The notes beneath the pieces are model-generated. The model was not told the origin of the DNA. It saw nothing but the letters and a program-made list of their open reading frames with translations, and searched no databases. Made by a program: the position numbers and the translations under genes. This document shows positions 56,273-64,000 of a stretch of 64,000 nucleotides of DNA, piece after piece. The number at the start of each line of letters is the position of its first letter. Positions within the stretch are counted from its first letter, which is position 1. This DNA comes from Novosphingobium sp. EMRT-2 (lineage in GTDB: Bacteria > Pseudomonadota > Alphaproteobacteria > Sphingomonadales > Sphingomonadaceae), in assembly GCF_005145025.1 (NCBI RefSeq), contig NZ_CP039695.1:1-64000 (forward strand), written 5' to 3'.

Positions 56273-56593
56273 ATGATCGCCGCCATGGACTTCGCGCTGA
56301 TCCTGTTCCTGATCCCTTTCGGTATCGCCGGCCGGGTGCTGGCGCAGAAGCTGGTTGTGCGCCGGCCCGAATGGAGTGACCTGCGCCTCGCGCTCCATGC
56401 CGCTCTGCCGGTTGCCGGGGTGATCTGGCTGGCGGCGATCGTACTGCTCATGGCGGGCGAGGATGACGTGGCGCTCGCGCTCGTCCTGCTGGGGCTGGCG
56501 GCTTATGGCCTTGCCGCCGCCACCGCGCATCTGGCCGTGCGCAAGTACCGCTATCGCGTGGCCGTGCTCGGCCCGGCGCGGGCGTTCCGGTAA
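56273..56593 (+). CDS. Small membrane protein of unknown function
   Basis: A 106-residue protein with three hydrophobic segments (FALILFLIPFGIAGRVLAQK, HAALPVAGVIWLAAIVLLMA, ALALVLLGLAAYGLAAATAH) and a basic C-terminus. No family is recognised. It lies between rimM and the beta-lactamase-like gene, in the segment that splits the rimM-trmD pair. Confidence 0.6.
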   Translation: MIAAMDFALILFLIPFGIAGRVLAQKLVVRRPEWSDLRLALHAALPVAGVIWLAAIVLLMAGEDDVALALVLLGLAAYGLAAATAHLAVRKYRYRVAVLGPARAFR

Positions 56594-56693
56594 CCCGCCT
56601 TCGCGATCCGCAAAAGGGTTGATGCACCGGCTGGGCATTCGCAACCGGATCGGGCACGTTCCGCGTGCAGAGCTGGCATGGCGGGAGGTGACG

Positions 56694-58214
56694 ATGCGGG
56701 GGATGAAGACGAGTTCGGCGATGGCGGTCGTGCTCGCCGCGTCACCGCTTCATGCCCAGAGCACGAGTCCCCAGAGCGCCACGCTCGACAGCATCGCCCC
56801 CCAGATCGAAACCGGCTTCACCACGTTCATGACGGAAAACCATGTGCCGGGCCTGGTCTATGGCGTGGTGCAGGGCGGCCAGCTCGCGCTGGTGAAGGGG
56901 GAGGGCGTGCAGGATATCGCTGTGCGCCGTCCGGTCACGCCCGACAGCCTGTTCCGCGTCGCTTCGATGACCAAGGCCTTCACCGCGCTGTCGATCCTCT
57001 CGCTGCGCGACAAGGGCCTGCTCGCGCTGGACGATCCGGCCGAAAAGTACGTGCCCGAAATGCGCGGCTGGACGTATCCCACCAGCGATTCCCCGAAAAT
57101 CCGTGTGCGCGATCTGTTGCAGCACGTCGCTGGTTTCGTCACCGACGATCCCTGGGGCGATCGCCAGCAGGTGCTGAGCCAGGAGGATTTCACCGCGCTG
57201 CTCAAAACCGGCGTGCCCTTCACGCGCGATCCGCAGGCGCGGCATGAATATTCGAACCTCGGCTATGCCATCCTCGGCCGGATCATCGCCAACGTCACCG
57301 GGCAGCCCTATCGCCGCTATGTCGAGAAGACCTTCCTCGTCCCGCTGGGCATGACCGCGAGCGGTTACGACACGCCCGCCTCGCCGATCGAGCGGCGCGC
57401 CGTCGGCTACCGCTGGGAGAACGGCGCGTGGAGCGAGGAGCCGACGATGAAGGACGGCGCGTTCAATTCCATGGGCGGGTTGCAGGTCAGCGCCAACGAT
57501 TATGCCAAGTGGATCGCCTTCCTCCTCTCCGGCTGGCCGGCGCGCGACGGGCCAGAGACCGGGCCGGTGCGTCGCGCGACGATCCGCGAACTGGCGCAGG
57601 GGCTCAACTTCGTCTCGATCGCCACCCGCCCCGGCAGCACCGGTGTCACCGCCTGCCCACTGGCGCTCGCCTATGGCATGGGCTGGCGCGTGATGCAGGA
57701 TTGCGACCTCGGCCTGACCATGAGCCACGGTGGCGGCTATCCGGGCTATGGCTCGCACGTCCTGCTGATGCCCGAATACGGCACCGGCATCTTCGTGCTG
57801 ACCAACCGCACTTACGCCGGCCCCACTGGGCCGGCCTGGGACGCAGCGATGCTGATGCACAAGGCGGGCCTGCTCCACCGCCCGACGATGCCCATCTCGG
57901 CCGATCTCGCCAGTTTCTACGCTGCCGCGCAGGCGGTGTGGCAGGCGGGTGCCATCGCCCCGCTGGACGGCCACGTGGCGATGAACTTCCCGATGGACCG
58001 CACGGCCGAAAACTGGGCGAAAGTGCTGGGTGAACTGAAAGCGCAGGCCGGCACGTGCGACACCGCCGCGCCGGTTACGCCGACCGGCCGCATGACCGGC
58101 ACTTTCCGCTGGACTTGCGGCAAGGGGAGCGTCAACGGACAGATCGTCCTCGCGCCGACGCGCCCGATAACGATCCAGGCGTTGCGGTTCACGTTCGAGG
58201 GTGCGCCGCGCTGA
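56694..58214 (+). CDS. Secreted serine hydrolase, beta-lactamase / class C PBP family
   Basis: A 506-residue exported protein. The signal peptide (SSAMAVVLAASPLHAQ) is followed by a class C beta-lactamase fold. Ser91 and Lys94 are in VASMTKAFTALS, Tyr186-Ser-Asn in HEYSNLGYAIL, and the KTG-like box is SHGGGYPGYGS. The C-terminal 100 residues are an extra domain of unknown role (TFRWTCGKGSVNGQIVL). HGG in place of KTG is usual in esterase and D-aminopeptidase relatives, so drug resistance should not be assumed. ATG 56694 precedes the signal sequence. Confidence 0.85.
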   Translation: MRGMKTSSAMAVVLAASPLHAQSTSPQSATLDSIAPQIETGFTTFMTENHVPGLVYGVVQGGQLALVKGEGVQDIAVRRPVTPDSLFRVASMTKAFTALSILSLRDKGLLALDDPAEKYVPEMRGWTYPTSDSPKIRVRDLLQHVAGFVTDDPWGDRQQVLSQEDFTALLKTGVPFTRDPQARHEYSNLGYAILGRIIANVTGQPYRRYVEKTFLVPLGMTASGYDTPASPIERRAVGYRWENGAWSEEPTMKDGAFNSMGGLQVSANDYAKWIAFLLSGWPARDGPETGPVRRATIRELAQGLNFVSIATRPGSTGVTACPLALAYGMGWRVMQDCDLGLTMSHGGGYPGYGSHVLLMPEYGTGIFVLTNRTYAGPTGPAWDAAMLMHKAGLLHRPTMPISADLASFYAAAQAVWQAGAIAPLDGHVAMNFPMDRTAENWAKVLGELKAQAGTCDTAAPVTPTGRMTGTFRWTCGKGSVNGQIVLAPTRPITIQALRFTFEGAPR

Positions 58215-58232
58215 GTTGTATCTGGTCGAAAC

Positions 58233-58246
58233 CATGTATATACATG
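58233..58246. promoter_or_regulatory. Palindromic operator candidate of vapBC
   Basis: CATGTATATACATG is a perfect 14-bp palindrome ending 20 bases before the vapB ATG. It overlaps a -10-like TATATA. VapB-VapC complexes commonly repress through such sites. Confidence 0.6.
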
Positions 58247-58266
58247 TCGTGCATACGGAGCGCGCC

Positions 58267-58533
58267 ATGGGGCAGGAATATACCGCCAAGAGCTTCAAAT
58301 CGGGCAATTCGGTGGCGATCCGGATGCCGGCCGGGCTGGGCATCGAACCCGATCGCGAATGGATTGCCGAATGGGTCGATGGCGAACTGCATTTGCGCGC
58401 TAAGGCACCCGTCAGGCGCAAGATCGATGTGAGCGGTTTCGCGGGTAAGGCGCCGGGCATCAAGCTGGCCCCCCGCGAAGATTTCGATGAGCGCCCCAGT
58501 TCCACAGCCGCGCGTGAAGCCTTGCGCCGGTGA
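58267..58533 (+). CDS. vapB: VapB-type antitoxin
   Basis: An 88-residue antitoxin. The N-terminal AbrB/SpoVT-like swapped-hairpin domain (YTAKSFKSGNSVAIRMPAGL) binds DNA. The C-terminus (KLAPREDFDERPSSTAAREA) is charged and would wrap around the toxin. ATG 58267 is preceded by GGAG. The stop overlaps the toxin GTG by 4 bases. Confidence 0.88.
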   Translation: MGQEYTAKSFKSGNSVAIRMPAGLGIEPDREWIAEWVDGELHLRAKAPVRRKIDVSGFAGKAPGIKLAPREDFDERPSSTAAREALRR

Positions 58534-58907
58534 CCCGATATCTTATCGACGCCAATTCGGCCGTCTATGCCATGGGCGTCGGCAACAGTCGCCTGATCGA
58601 TCGGATCAAGGCGTGTGACGAAGGCGAGATCGGCATTTCGGTGATAAGCTTTGCCGAAGTCGCCTATGGGACTTACGCGGGCAAGCCGCCGTCGCCCGAT
58701 GTGCTGGAGGCATTCGTCGCGGCCATCCCGCTGATTCCATTCGACGAAGCGGCCGCCCGCGAATATGCGCGCCTGCCGTTCAAGCGCGCCCGCTTTGACC
58801 GTCTGCTGGCGGCCCACGCCCTAAGCATCGGTGCCACTGTCGTGACCAACAACGAAGCCGACTTCATCGACGTGCCGGGGCTGGAGGTCGAGAACTGGAC
58901 GGTCTAA
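58530..58907 (+). CDS. vapC: VapC-type PIN-domain toxin
   Basis: A 125-residue Mg-dependent ribonuclease. PIN acidic residues are visible: Asp7 in YLIDANSAVYAM, Glu in ISVISFAEVAYGTYAG, Asp in KRARFDRLLAAHALSIG and the final TNNEADFIDVPGLEVENW. Targets are usually tRNA or rRNA in the family. It is translated with vapB from an overlapping GTG. The stop is 9 bases before trmD, so the pair may contribute to trmD transcription. Confidence 0.92.
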   Translation: MTRYLIDANSAVYAMGVGNSRLIDRIKACDEGEIGISVISFAEVAYGTYAGKPPSPDVLEAFVAAIPLIPFDEAAAREYARLPFKRARFDRLLAAHALSIGATVVTNNEADFIDVPGLEVENWTV

Positions 58908-58916
58908 TGGGGCCGA

Positions 58917-59618
58917 ATGACCTTCGCCGCCACCGTCCTTACGCTCTATCCCGAAATGTTTCCCGGCCCGCTCGGCGTCAGCCTGGCGGGGCGGGCCTTG
59001 CGCGAAGAAAAGTGGGCGCTCGATGCCGTGCAGATTCGCGATTTCGCGATCGACAAGCACCGGACTGTCGATGACACGCCCGCCGGTGGCGGCGCCGGCA
59101 TGGTGCTGCGGGTGGACGTGTTGGCGGCGGCGGTCGATCATGCGCTGGCGGCGCATCCCGGATGCCCGGTCGTTGCGATGACACCGCGCGGCAAGCCGTT
59201 GACGCAGGAGCGCGTGCGCGAACTCGCCGCCGGCCCCGGCGTGATCGTGCTGTGCGGCCGGTTCGAAGGCTTCGACGAGCGCATCTTCGCCGGCCGGCGG
59301 GTCGAGGAGGTCTCGGTGGGCGATATCGTGCTGTCCGGCGGCGAATGCGCCGCCCTTATGCTGCTCGACGCTTGCATTCGGCTGCTTCCCGGCGTAATGG
59401 GCGCGCCTTCAAGCGGGCAGGAGGAGTCGTTCGAGAACGGTCTCCTCGAATACCCGCACTATACCCGACCCGTCGAATGGGAAGGGCGCACGATCCCTGA
59501 AGTGCTGCGATCGGGGGATCATGCGAAAATCGCGGAATGGCGGAAACGCCGTTCGGAAGACGATACCCGGTCACGCAGGCCGGACCTTTGGGAGCGCCAC
59601 GTCGGCGCTCGGGTCTAG
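58917..59618 (+). CDS. trmD: tRNA (guanine-N1)-methyltransferase TrmD
   Basis: Methylates G37 of tRNAs to prevent frameshifting. The 233 residues form a SPOUT knot: [52 protein letters not shown] and [20 protein letters not shown]. It is followed 42 bases later by rplS, its usual partner. Confidence 0.97.
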   Translation: MTFAATVLTLYPEMFPGPLGVSLAGRALREEKWALDAVQIRDFAIDKHRTVDDTPAGGGAGMVLRVDVLAAAVDHALAAHPGCPVVAMTPRGKPLTQERVRELAAGPGVIVLCGRFEGFDERIFAGRRVEEVSVGDIVLSGGECAALMLLDACIRLLPGVMGAPSSGQEESFENGLLEYPHYTRPVEWEGRTIPEVLRSGDHAKIAEWRKRRSEDDTRSRRPDLWERHVGARV

Positions 59619-59660
59619 TCTGCCTCTGGCGCGCAGCGTGAAGTGCAGGACGATTGAAAA

Positions 59661-60041
59661 ATGAACCTGATTCAGCAGCTTGAAGCTGAAGCTATCGCCG
59701 ATTTCAAGGCGAAGAAGGATATTCCGGATTTCCGCGCGGGCGACACCGTGCGCGTGGGCGTGCGCGTCGTCGAAGGCGATCGCACCCGCGTCCAGGCTTA
59801 CGAAGGCGTGTGCATCGCGCGCTCGAACCGTGGCCTCGGCTCGAACTTCACCGTGCGCAAGATCTCGTTCGGCGAAGGCGTGGAGCGCGTGTTCCCGCTC
59901 TACTCGCCCAACATCGATTCGATTACCGTGGTGCGCCGTGGTGTCGTGCGTCGTGCGAAGCTCTACTATCTTCGTGGCCGCACCGGCAAATCGGCGCGTA
60001 TTGCCGAGCGCAAGGTCGTCAAGACCGGCCAGGAGGGCTGA
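59661..60041 (+). CDS. rplS: 50S ribosomal protein L19
   Basis: A 126-residue large-subunit protein at the 30S interface. It starts [20 protein letters not shown] and has [40 protein letters not shown] and [21 protein letters not shown] strong terminator follows. Confidence 0.98.
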   Translation: MNLIQQLEAEAIADFKAKKDIPDFRAGDTVRVGVRVVEGDRTRVQAYEGVCIARSNRGLGSNFTVRKISFGEGVERVFPLYSPNIDSITVVRRGVVRRAKLYYLRGRTGKSARIAERKVVKTGQEG

Positions 60042-60076
60042 AAGCCCAACGCCCAAGACACGGAAATTGTGTAGAA

Positions 60077-60110
60077 AGGCGTCCTGGCACCACCGCCAGG
60101 GCGCCTTTTT
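60077..60110 (+). terminator. Rho-independent terminator after rplS
   Basis: AGGCGTCCTGGC (60077-60088) pairs with GCCAGGGCGCCT (60095-60106), with one wobble, across a 6-base loop. TTTTT runs to 60110. Confidence 0.92.
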
Positions 60111-60180
60111 GCTGTCTGCGCGCCGTTTTCGCCGGTTCTCCTCATCCGCTGCCTTTCCCAGAGAGGTTCGTGACCTTGCC

Positions 60181-62472
60181 ATGCTTCGCTTCCGACACCT
60201 CCTTGCCGCATCGGCGCTTTGCGCTCTCCTGCCTTTCGCTTCGGCTCACGCCGGAGAACTGCCGGTGACCGCCACCACGCAGGCCGCGCCCGCGCTCACG
60301 CTGGAGCGCGTGTTCGCCAGCCCCTCGCTCAACGGGCCGGCACCGCGCGGGGTGAAGCTGTCGCCCGATGGCGCGTACCTCACGCTGCTGCGCAACCGTG
60401 CCGACGATCGCGAACGCTATGACTTGTGGGGCTTCGAGCGGAAGACGGGCAAGTGGCGGATGCTGGTGGATTCGCTCAAGCTGTCGTCGGGCAAGGAACT
60501 GTCCGAGGCCGAGAAGATGCAGCGCGAACGGCAGCGGATCGGCGATCTGAAGGGCATCGTCAGCTACGAATGGGCGCCCGATGGCAAGGCCGTGCTGGTG
60601 CCGCTCGATGGCGACCTGTTCCTGGCCGGGATGGATGGTAGCGTCCAACGCATTCCCGGAACGCAGGGCGGCGAACTCAACCCCAAGCTGGGGCCGAAGG
60701 GCGATCGCATCGCCTATGTGCGCGACCGCCGGCTGTGGGTCGGCCCGGTAGCAGGGGAGGGCGCACCCATCGCGGTGACGCCCCCGGAAAGCGCCGAGAC
60801 CGTTCACTGGGGTGAGGCGGAATTCGTCGCGCAGGAAGAAATGTCGCGCTTCGCCGGCTTCTGGTGGTCGCCCGACGAAAGCCGCCTGGCGGTCGAACGG
60901 TTCGACGAGGCGAACGTGGGCGTGGTCACCCGCGCGGCGATCGGCGCGGAGGGCACCAAAACCTTCGACCAGCGCTATCCGGCCGCCGGCACGCCCAATG
61001 CCGAGGTTTCGCTGTGGATCATGGCGCCCGACGGCAGCGGCCGCGTGGCGGTGGACCTTGGCGCGGAAAAGGACATCTACCTGGCCCGCGTGGACTGGGC
61101 GCCCGATGGCAAGACGCTCTACGTCCAGCGCGAAAACCGCGCGCAGACCCGGCTCGACATGCTGGCGGTCGATCCCACCACCGGCAAGGCGCGGGTGCTG
61201 TTCAGCGAACAGGCCGCCGAACGCAGCTGGATCAACCTGTCGGACAGCTATCGCTTTCTGGCGGATGGCAGCCTCATCTGGTGGTCCGAACGCGATGGCT
61301 TCGGCCATCTCTACCGCTTCCGGCCCGACCATCATCCGGACAGCCAGTGGCAGCAGTTGACGCAGGGCGACTGGGTGGTGACCGGCCTTGTGGGGGTGGA
61401 CCAGAAGGCCGGCCGCGTGTTCTTCACCGGCACGAAGGATGGCGTGCTGGCGCAGCAGGTCTATGCGCTCGATCTTGCCGCACCGTCGAAGATCGTGCGC
61501 CTGACCGATCCCGCTTTCGACAACGCCGCGACGATGGACAAGCGCGGCCAGACGCTGATGTTCACGCGCAATGCCGATGCGCAGCCGCCGCAGTCGTACC
61601 TGGCCGATGCCGCCGGCAAGCGGATCGCGTGGATCGAGGAGAATCGCGTGGAGGGATCGCACCCCTACGCGCCCTATCTCGCCAGCCATCGCCCGGCGAC
61701 CTTCGGCACGATCCCGGCCGCCGATGGCACGCCGCTGCACTGGATGATGATTACCCCGCCGCTGGAGCCGGGCCGCAAGTACCCGGTGTTCACCTTTCAC
61801 TATGGCGGCCCGCACGCGCAGGTGGTCCACCAGGGCTGGCAAGGCCCGCTGGCGCAGGCGATCGTCGACAGGGGCTATATCTATTTCGCGATCGACAACC
61901 GCGGTTCGGCCAATCGCGGGGTGAAGTTCGAAAGCACACTCTACCGCGCGATGGGCTCGGTCGAGGTGCAGGACCAGCTTGCCGGGGCGAATTATCTCAA
62001 GGCGTTGGATTTCGTGGACCCGAAGCGGATCGCCACGTTCGGCTGGTCCTATGGCGGCTATATGGCGATCAAGATGCTGCAGGCCGACCCCGGCGCCTAT
62101 GCGGCGGCCATCGCCGTGGCTCCGGTCACCAAGTGGGAACTCTATGACACCCACTATACCGAACGCTACCTGGGCGACCCGAAGCGCGAACCGCAGGTCT
62201 ATGCCACGTCGAACGCGCTGGCCGATACGGGCCGCATCCGCGATCCGCTGCTGCTGATCCACGGCATGGCGGACGACAACGTGGTGTTCGAGAACTCCTC
62301 CGCGATCATCGCCAAGATGCAGGCGGAGGCGGTGCCTTTCGAGATGATGCTCTACCCCGGCTATACCCACCGCATCAGCGGGCCGAAGGTGAGCCAGCAT
62401 CTCTACGAGACGGTTTTCCGTTTCCTCGATCGCAACGGCGTCGGACCGGCGCCGCTCGTGGTCGGGAAATAG
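60181..62472 (+). CDS. Dipeptidyl peptidase IV-like S9 family peptidase
   Basis: An exported prolyl oligopeptidase-family serine peptidase, 763 residues from ATG 60181. The signal peptide (HLLAASALCALLPFASAHAG) is followed by an N-terminal beta-propeller (about 40-500) with WWSPDESRLAVERFDEANV and the Glu pair in EFVAQEEMSRFAGFWWSP that binds the substrate N-terminus. The alpha/beta hydrolase has Ser623 in FGWSYGGYMAIK, Asp698 in HGMADDNVVFENS and His730 in YPGYTHRIS. It releases X-Pro dipeptides in known members. The longer open frame into rplS is not coding. Confidence 0.94.
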   Translation: MLRFRHLLAASALCALLPFASAHAGELPVTATTQAAPALTLERVFASPSLNGPAPRGVKLSPDGAYLTLLRNRADDRERYDLWGFERKTGKWRMLVDSLKLSSGKELSEAEKMQRERQRIGDLKGIVSYEWAPDGKAVLVPLDGDLFLAGMDGSVQRIPGTQGGELNPKLGPKGDRIAYVRDRRLWVGPVAGEGAPIAVTPPESAETVHWGEAEFVAQEEMSRFAGFWWSPDESRLAVERFDEANVGVVTRAAIGAEGTKTFDQRYPAAGTPNAEVSLWIMAPDGSGRVAVDLGAEKDIYLARVDWAPDGKTLYVQRENRAQTRLDMLAVDPTTGKARVLFSEQAAERSWINLSDSYRFLADGSLIWWSERDGFGHLYRFRPDHHPDSQWQQLTQGDWVVTGLVGVDQKAGRVFFTGTKDGVLAQQVYALDLAAPSKIVRLTDPAFDNAATMDKRGQTLMFTRNADAQPPQSYLADAAGKRIAWIEENRVEGSHPYAPYLASHRPATFGTIPAADGTPLHWMMITPPLEPGRKYPVFTFHYGGPHAQVVHQGWQGPLAQAIVDRGYIYFAIDNRGSANRGVKFESTLYRAMGSVEVQDQLAGANYLKALDFVDPKRIATFGWSYGGYMAIKMLQADPGAYAAAIAVAPVTKWELYDTHYTERYLGDPKREPQVYATSNALADTGRIRDPLLLIHGMADDNVVFENSSAIIAKMQAEAVPFEMMLYPGYTHRISGPKVSQHLYETVFRFLDRNGVGPAPLVVGK

Positions 62473-62503
62473 GAATTTGGGTGGCCGGAAGGCCAATTCG
62501 CTT

Positions 62504-62521
62504 GGCTGGTCGGAACCAGCC
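62504..62521 (+). terminator. Hairpins after the peptidase gene
   Basis: GGCTGGT-cgga-ACCAGCC (62504-62521), preceded by ggcc-ggaa-ggcc near 62483. There is no T-run, so termination is possible but not certain. Confidence 0.35.
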
Positions 62522-62571
62522 GCTATGGACGGCCCGCGTCATGCGATGCGCGGCACTGGAAGGGAAGTGAC

Positions 62572-63597
62572 ATGGGTTACCGGGTTGTAGTTGTCGGCGC
62601 GACGGGGAACGTGGGCCGCGAGATGCTCAACATCCTTGCCGAGCGCGCGTTTCCGATCGACGAGATCGCCGCTGTCGCCTCGCCGCGTTCGCAGGGCACC
62701 GAGATCGAGTTCGGCGAGACCGGGCAGAAGCTGAAGGTCCAGAACATCGAGCATTTCGATTTCACCGGCTGGGACATCGCCCTGTTCGCCGCCGGTTCCG
62801 GCCCGACCAAGATCTATGCGCCTAAGGCCGCTTCGCAGGGCTGCGTGGTGATCGACAACTCGTCGCTCTACCGCATGGACCCGGACGTGCCGCTGATCGT
62901 TCCCGAAGTGAACCCCGACGCGATCGATGGCTATACCAAGCGCAACATCATCGCCAACCCCAACTGCTCGACCGCGCAGATGGTCGTTGCGCTCAAGCCG
63001 CTGCACGATGCGGCGAAGATCAAGCGCGTGGTCGTCTCGACCTACCAGTCCGTGTCCGGCGCGGGCAAGGAAGGCATGGACGAGCTGTTCGAACAGAGCC
63101 GCGCGATCTTCGTCGGCGATCCGGTGGAACCCAAGAAGTTCACGAAGCAGATCGCCTTCAACGTGATCCCGCACATCGACGTCTTCCTGGACGATGGTTC
63201 GACCAAGGAAGAATGGAAGATGGTCGCCGAAACCAAGAAGATCCTCGATCCCAAGGTCAAGGTCGTCGCCACCTGCGTCCGCGTGCCGGTATTCATCGGC
63301 CACTCGGAAGCGGTCCACCTGGAGTTCGAGGAGGAAATCTCCGCCGAACAGGCCCAGTCGATCCTGCGTGAGGCGCCCGGCGTGATGCTCGTCGACAAGC
63401 GCGAGAATGGCGGATACGTGACGCCGGTGGAATGCGTGGGCGATTACGCCACGTTCGTTTCGCGCGTGCGCGAGGATTCGACCGTCGACAACGGCCTGGC
63501 GCTGTGGTGCGTGTCGGACAACCTGCGCAAGGGTGCCGCGCTCAACGCGGTGCAGATCGCCGAACTGTTGGGCCGCCGGCACCTCAAGAAGGGATAA
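62572..63597 (+). CDS. asd: Aspartate-semialdehyde dehydrogenase
   Basis: Makes aspartate semialdehyde, the branch point to lysine/diaminopimelate, threonine and methionine. The 341 residues have NADP-binding VVGATGNVGREMLN (8-21) and the catalytic Cys132 in IANPNCSTAQMVVALKPLHD. STYQSVSGAGKEGMDELFEQ and the C-terminal ALNAVQIAELLGRR are also present. GGGAAGTGAC precedes the ATG. It works upstream of dapF, encoded in this window. Confidence 0.97.
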   Translation: MGYRVVVVGATGNVGREMLNILAERAFPIDEIAAVASPRSQGTEIEFGETGQKLKVQNIEHFDFTGWDIALFAAGSGPTKIYAPKAASQGCVVIDNSSLYRMDPDVPLIVPEVNPDAIDGYTKRNIIANPNCSTAQMVVALKPLHDAAKIKRVVVSTYQSVSGAGKEGMDELFEQSRAIFVGDPVEPKKFTKQIAFNVIPHIDVFLDDGSTKEEWKMVAETKKILDPKVKVVATCVRVPVFIGHSEAVHLEFEEEISAEQAQSILREAPGVMLVDKRENGGYVTPVECVGDYATFVSRVREDSTVDNGLALWCVSDNLRKGAALNAVQIAELLGRRHLKKG

Positions 63598-63667
63598 GCC
63601 GGCAGGCCTTCCCCGGTTGCGGGAAGAATTCGGCATTCTCGATGTCATAATATTTGCGCGATAGCCG

Positions 63668-63705
63668 CCCTCTCCCTAGGATCGCCTCTGATCCTTGGGA
63701 GAGGG
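63668..63705 (+). promoter_or_regulatory. 16-bp inverted repeat covering the ribosome binding site of the last gene
   Basis: CCCTCTCCCTAGGATC (63668-63683) and GATCCTTGGGAGAGGG (63690-63705) match at 15 of 16 positions around a 6-base loop. The 3' arm contains GGGAGAGG, the only Shine-Dalgarno-like sequence before ATG 63716. A -10-like CATAAT lies upstream at 63646-63651. Confidence 0.6.
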
Positions 63706-63715
63706 CACCCGCGCC

Positions 63716-64000
63716 ATGACGCTTTCCGCCGACGTTTTCTGGTCTTTCCGCAGCCCGTACAGCTACCTCGCCACGCGCCGCTACCGCGCGCTGACCGAAG
63801 AGTATGACCTCGCCATCAATCTGCGCCCGGTCTATCCGCTAGCGATCCGGCAGCCCGATTTCTTCGAGCGCAATCATCCCGGCTGGCTGCGCTATCTGTT
63901 CGTGGATGTGGCGCGGCTGGCGCAGTTCCACGGCATTCCCTTCGTTCCGCCGCGCCCCGATCCGATCGTGCAGGACATCGCCACGCGGCGCATCGCGGAC
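63716..64000 (+). CDS. 2-hydroxychromene-2-carboxylate isomerase / DsbA-like protein (3'-partial)
   Basis: A thioredoxin-fold (kappa GST/DsbA-like) protein cut by the window end; 95 codons are visible. The start TLSADVFWSFRSPYSYLATR has the Ser of the F-x-S-P-Y-S motif in place of a CxxC pair. PVYPLAIRQPDFFERNHPGW and RLAQFHGIPFVPPRPDPI fit the isomerase family. The enzyme isomerises a naphthalene or polycyclic aromatic degradation intermediate, common in sphingomonads. No other catabolic gene is adjacent in the window, so the exact substrate is open. Confidence 0.75.
   Translation, partial: MTLSADVFWSFRSPYSYLATRRYRALTEEYDLAINLRPVYPLAIRQPDFFERNHPGWLRYLFVDVARLAQFHGIPFVPPRPDPIVQDIATRRIAD

Noticed and set aside
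56694..58214. Calling the serine hydrolase an antibiotic-resistance beta-lactamase
   Set aside because: The fold is right but the KTG box is HGG and there is an added C-terminal domain, which favour an esterase or peptidase relative.
56742..58817. 691-codon open frame on the minus strand across the beta-lactamase and vapBC genes
   Set aside because: It is antisense to three supported genes and its translation has no protein-like features.
60142..62496. 784-codon open frame on the minus strand, opposite the S9 peptidase
   Set aside because: It lies exactly antisense to a gene with signal peptide and catalytic triad. Its product is His/Arg/Gly-rich without domains, a common shadow in high-GC DNA.

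Overview
The window is high-GC chromosomal DNA from an alphaproteobacterium, most likely Sphingomonadales and close to Novosphingobium or Sphingobium. The evidence is the gene order (rpsB-tsf-pyrH-frr-uppS-cdsA-dxr-rseP-bamA-skp-fabZ-rpmE, with no lpxD/lpxA/lpxB), the System I cytochrome c genes, and a 2-hydroxychromene-2-carboxylate isomerase-like gene at the end. The order is inferred from protein features; no database search was possible.

Positions 1-4.7 kb hold host housekeeping genes: the 3' part of lon, hup (HU), a lipoprotein, rlmB and tRNA-Tyr. Nearly every protein gene here is broken by small indels. They cluster so tightly that poor consensus sequence is more likely than real gene decay.

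Positions 4,642-23,296 are an integrated, tailed-phage-derived element bounded by a perfect 60-bp direct repeat of the 3' half of tRNA-Tyr. A tyrosine integrase lies next to the left end. Inside are an AlpA-like regulator, small early genes, a VRR-NUC nuclease, a TOPRIM/AAA+ primase-helicase with iteron-like repeats in its 3' end, a DUF5681-type protein, a serine recombinase, a truncated ParB-like gene, an HK97-gp10-like protein, a tail-assembly chaperone-like protein and a tape-measure gene. No large terminase, portal, capsid, major tail, baseplate or lysis gene is visible, so it is a strongly reduced prophage or satellite-like remnant. A 2,790-bp IS21-family element has split the tape-measure gene. 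A 7-bp target duplication marks the ends, and removing the insertion restores one 982-codon frame.

From 23.3 kb the sequence is clean host chromosome. It carries phospholipid synthesis (psd, pssA), the translation/envelope cluster rpsB to fabZ, rpmE, a marR gene with a palindromic operator candidate, a 2-oxoglutarate oxygenase, the type II secretion minor pseudopilin operon gspHIJK, tRNA-His, the cytochrome c maturation operon ccmCDEFGHI, the K+ transporter kup, two membrane or lipoprotein genes, a YciB-type protein, and ftsY-mtaB-dapF on the minus strand.

At 53.7-60 kb is the SRP/ribosome cluster ffh-rpsP-rimM-...-trmD-rplS. It is interrupted between rimM and trmD by a small membrane protein, a secreted serine beta-lactamase-family protein and a VapBC toxin-antitoxin pair. 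The window ends with a secreted S9 dipeptidyl peptidase, asd, and a DsbA-fold isomerase cut by the window edge.
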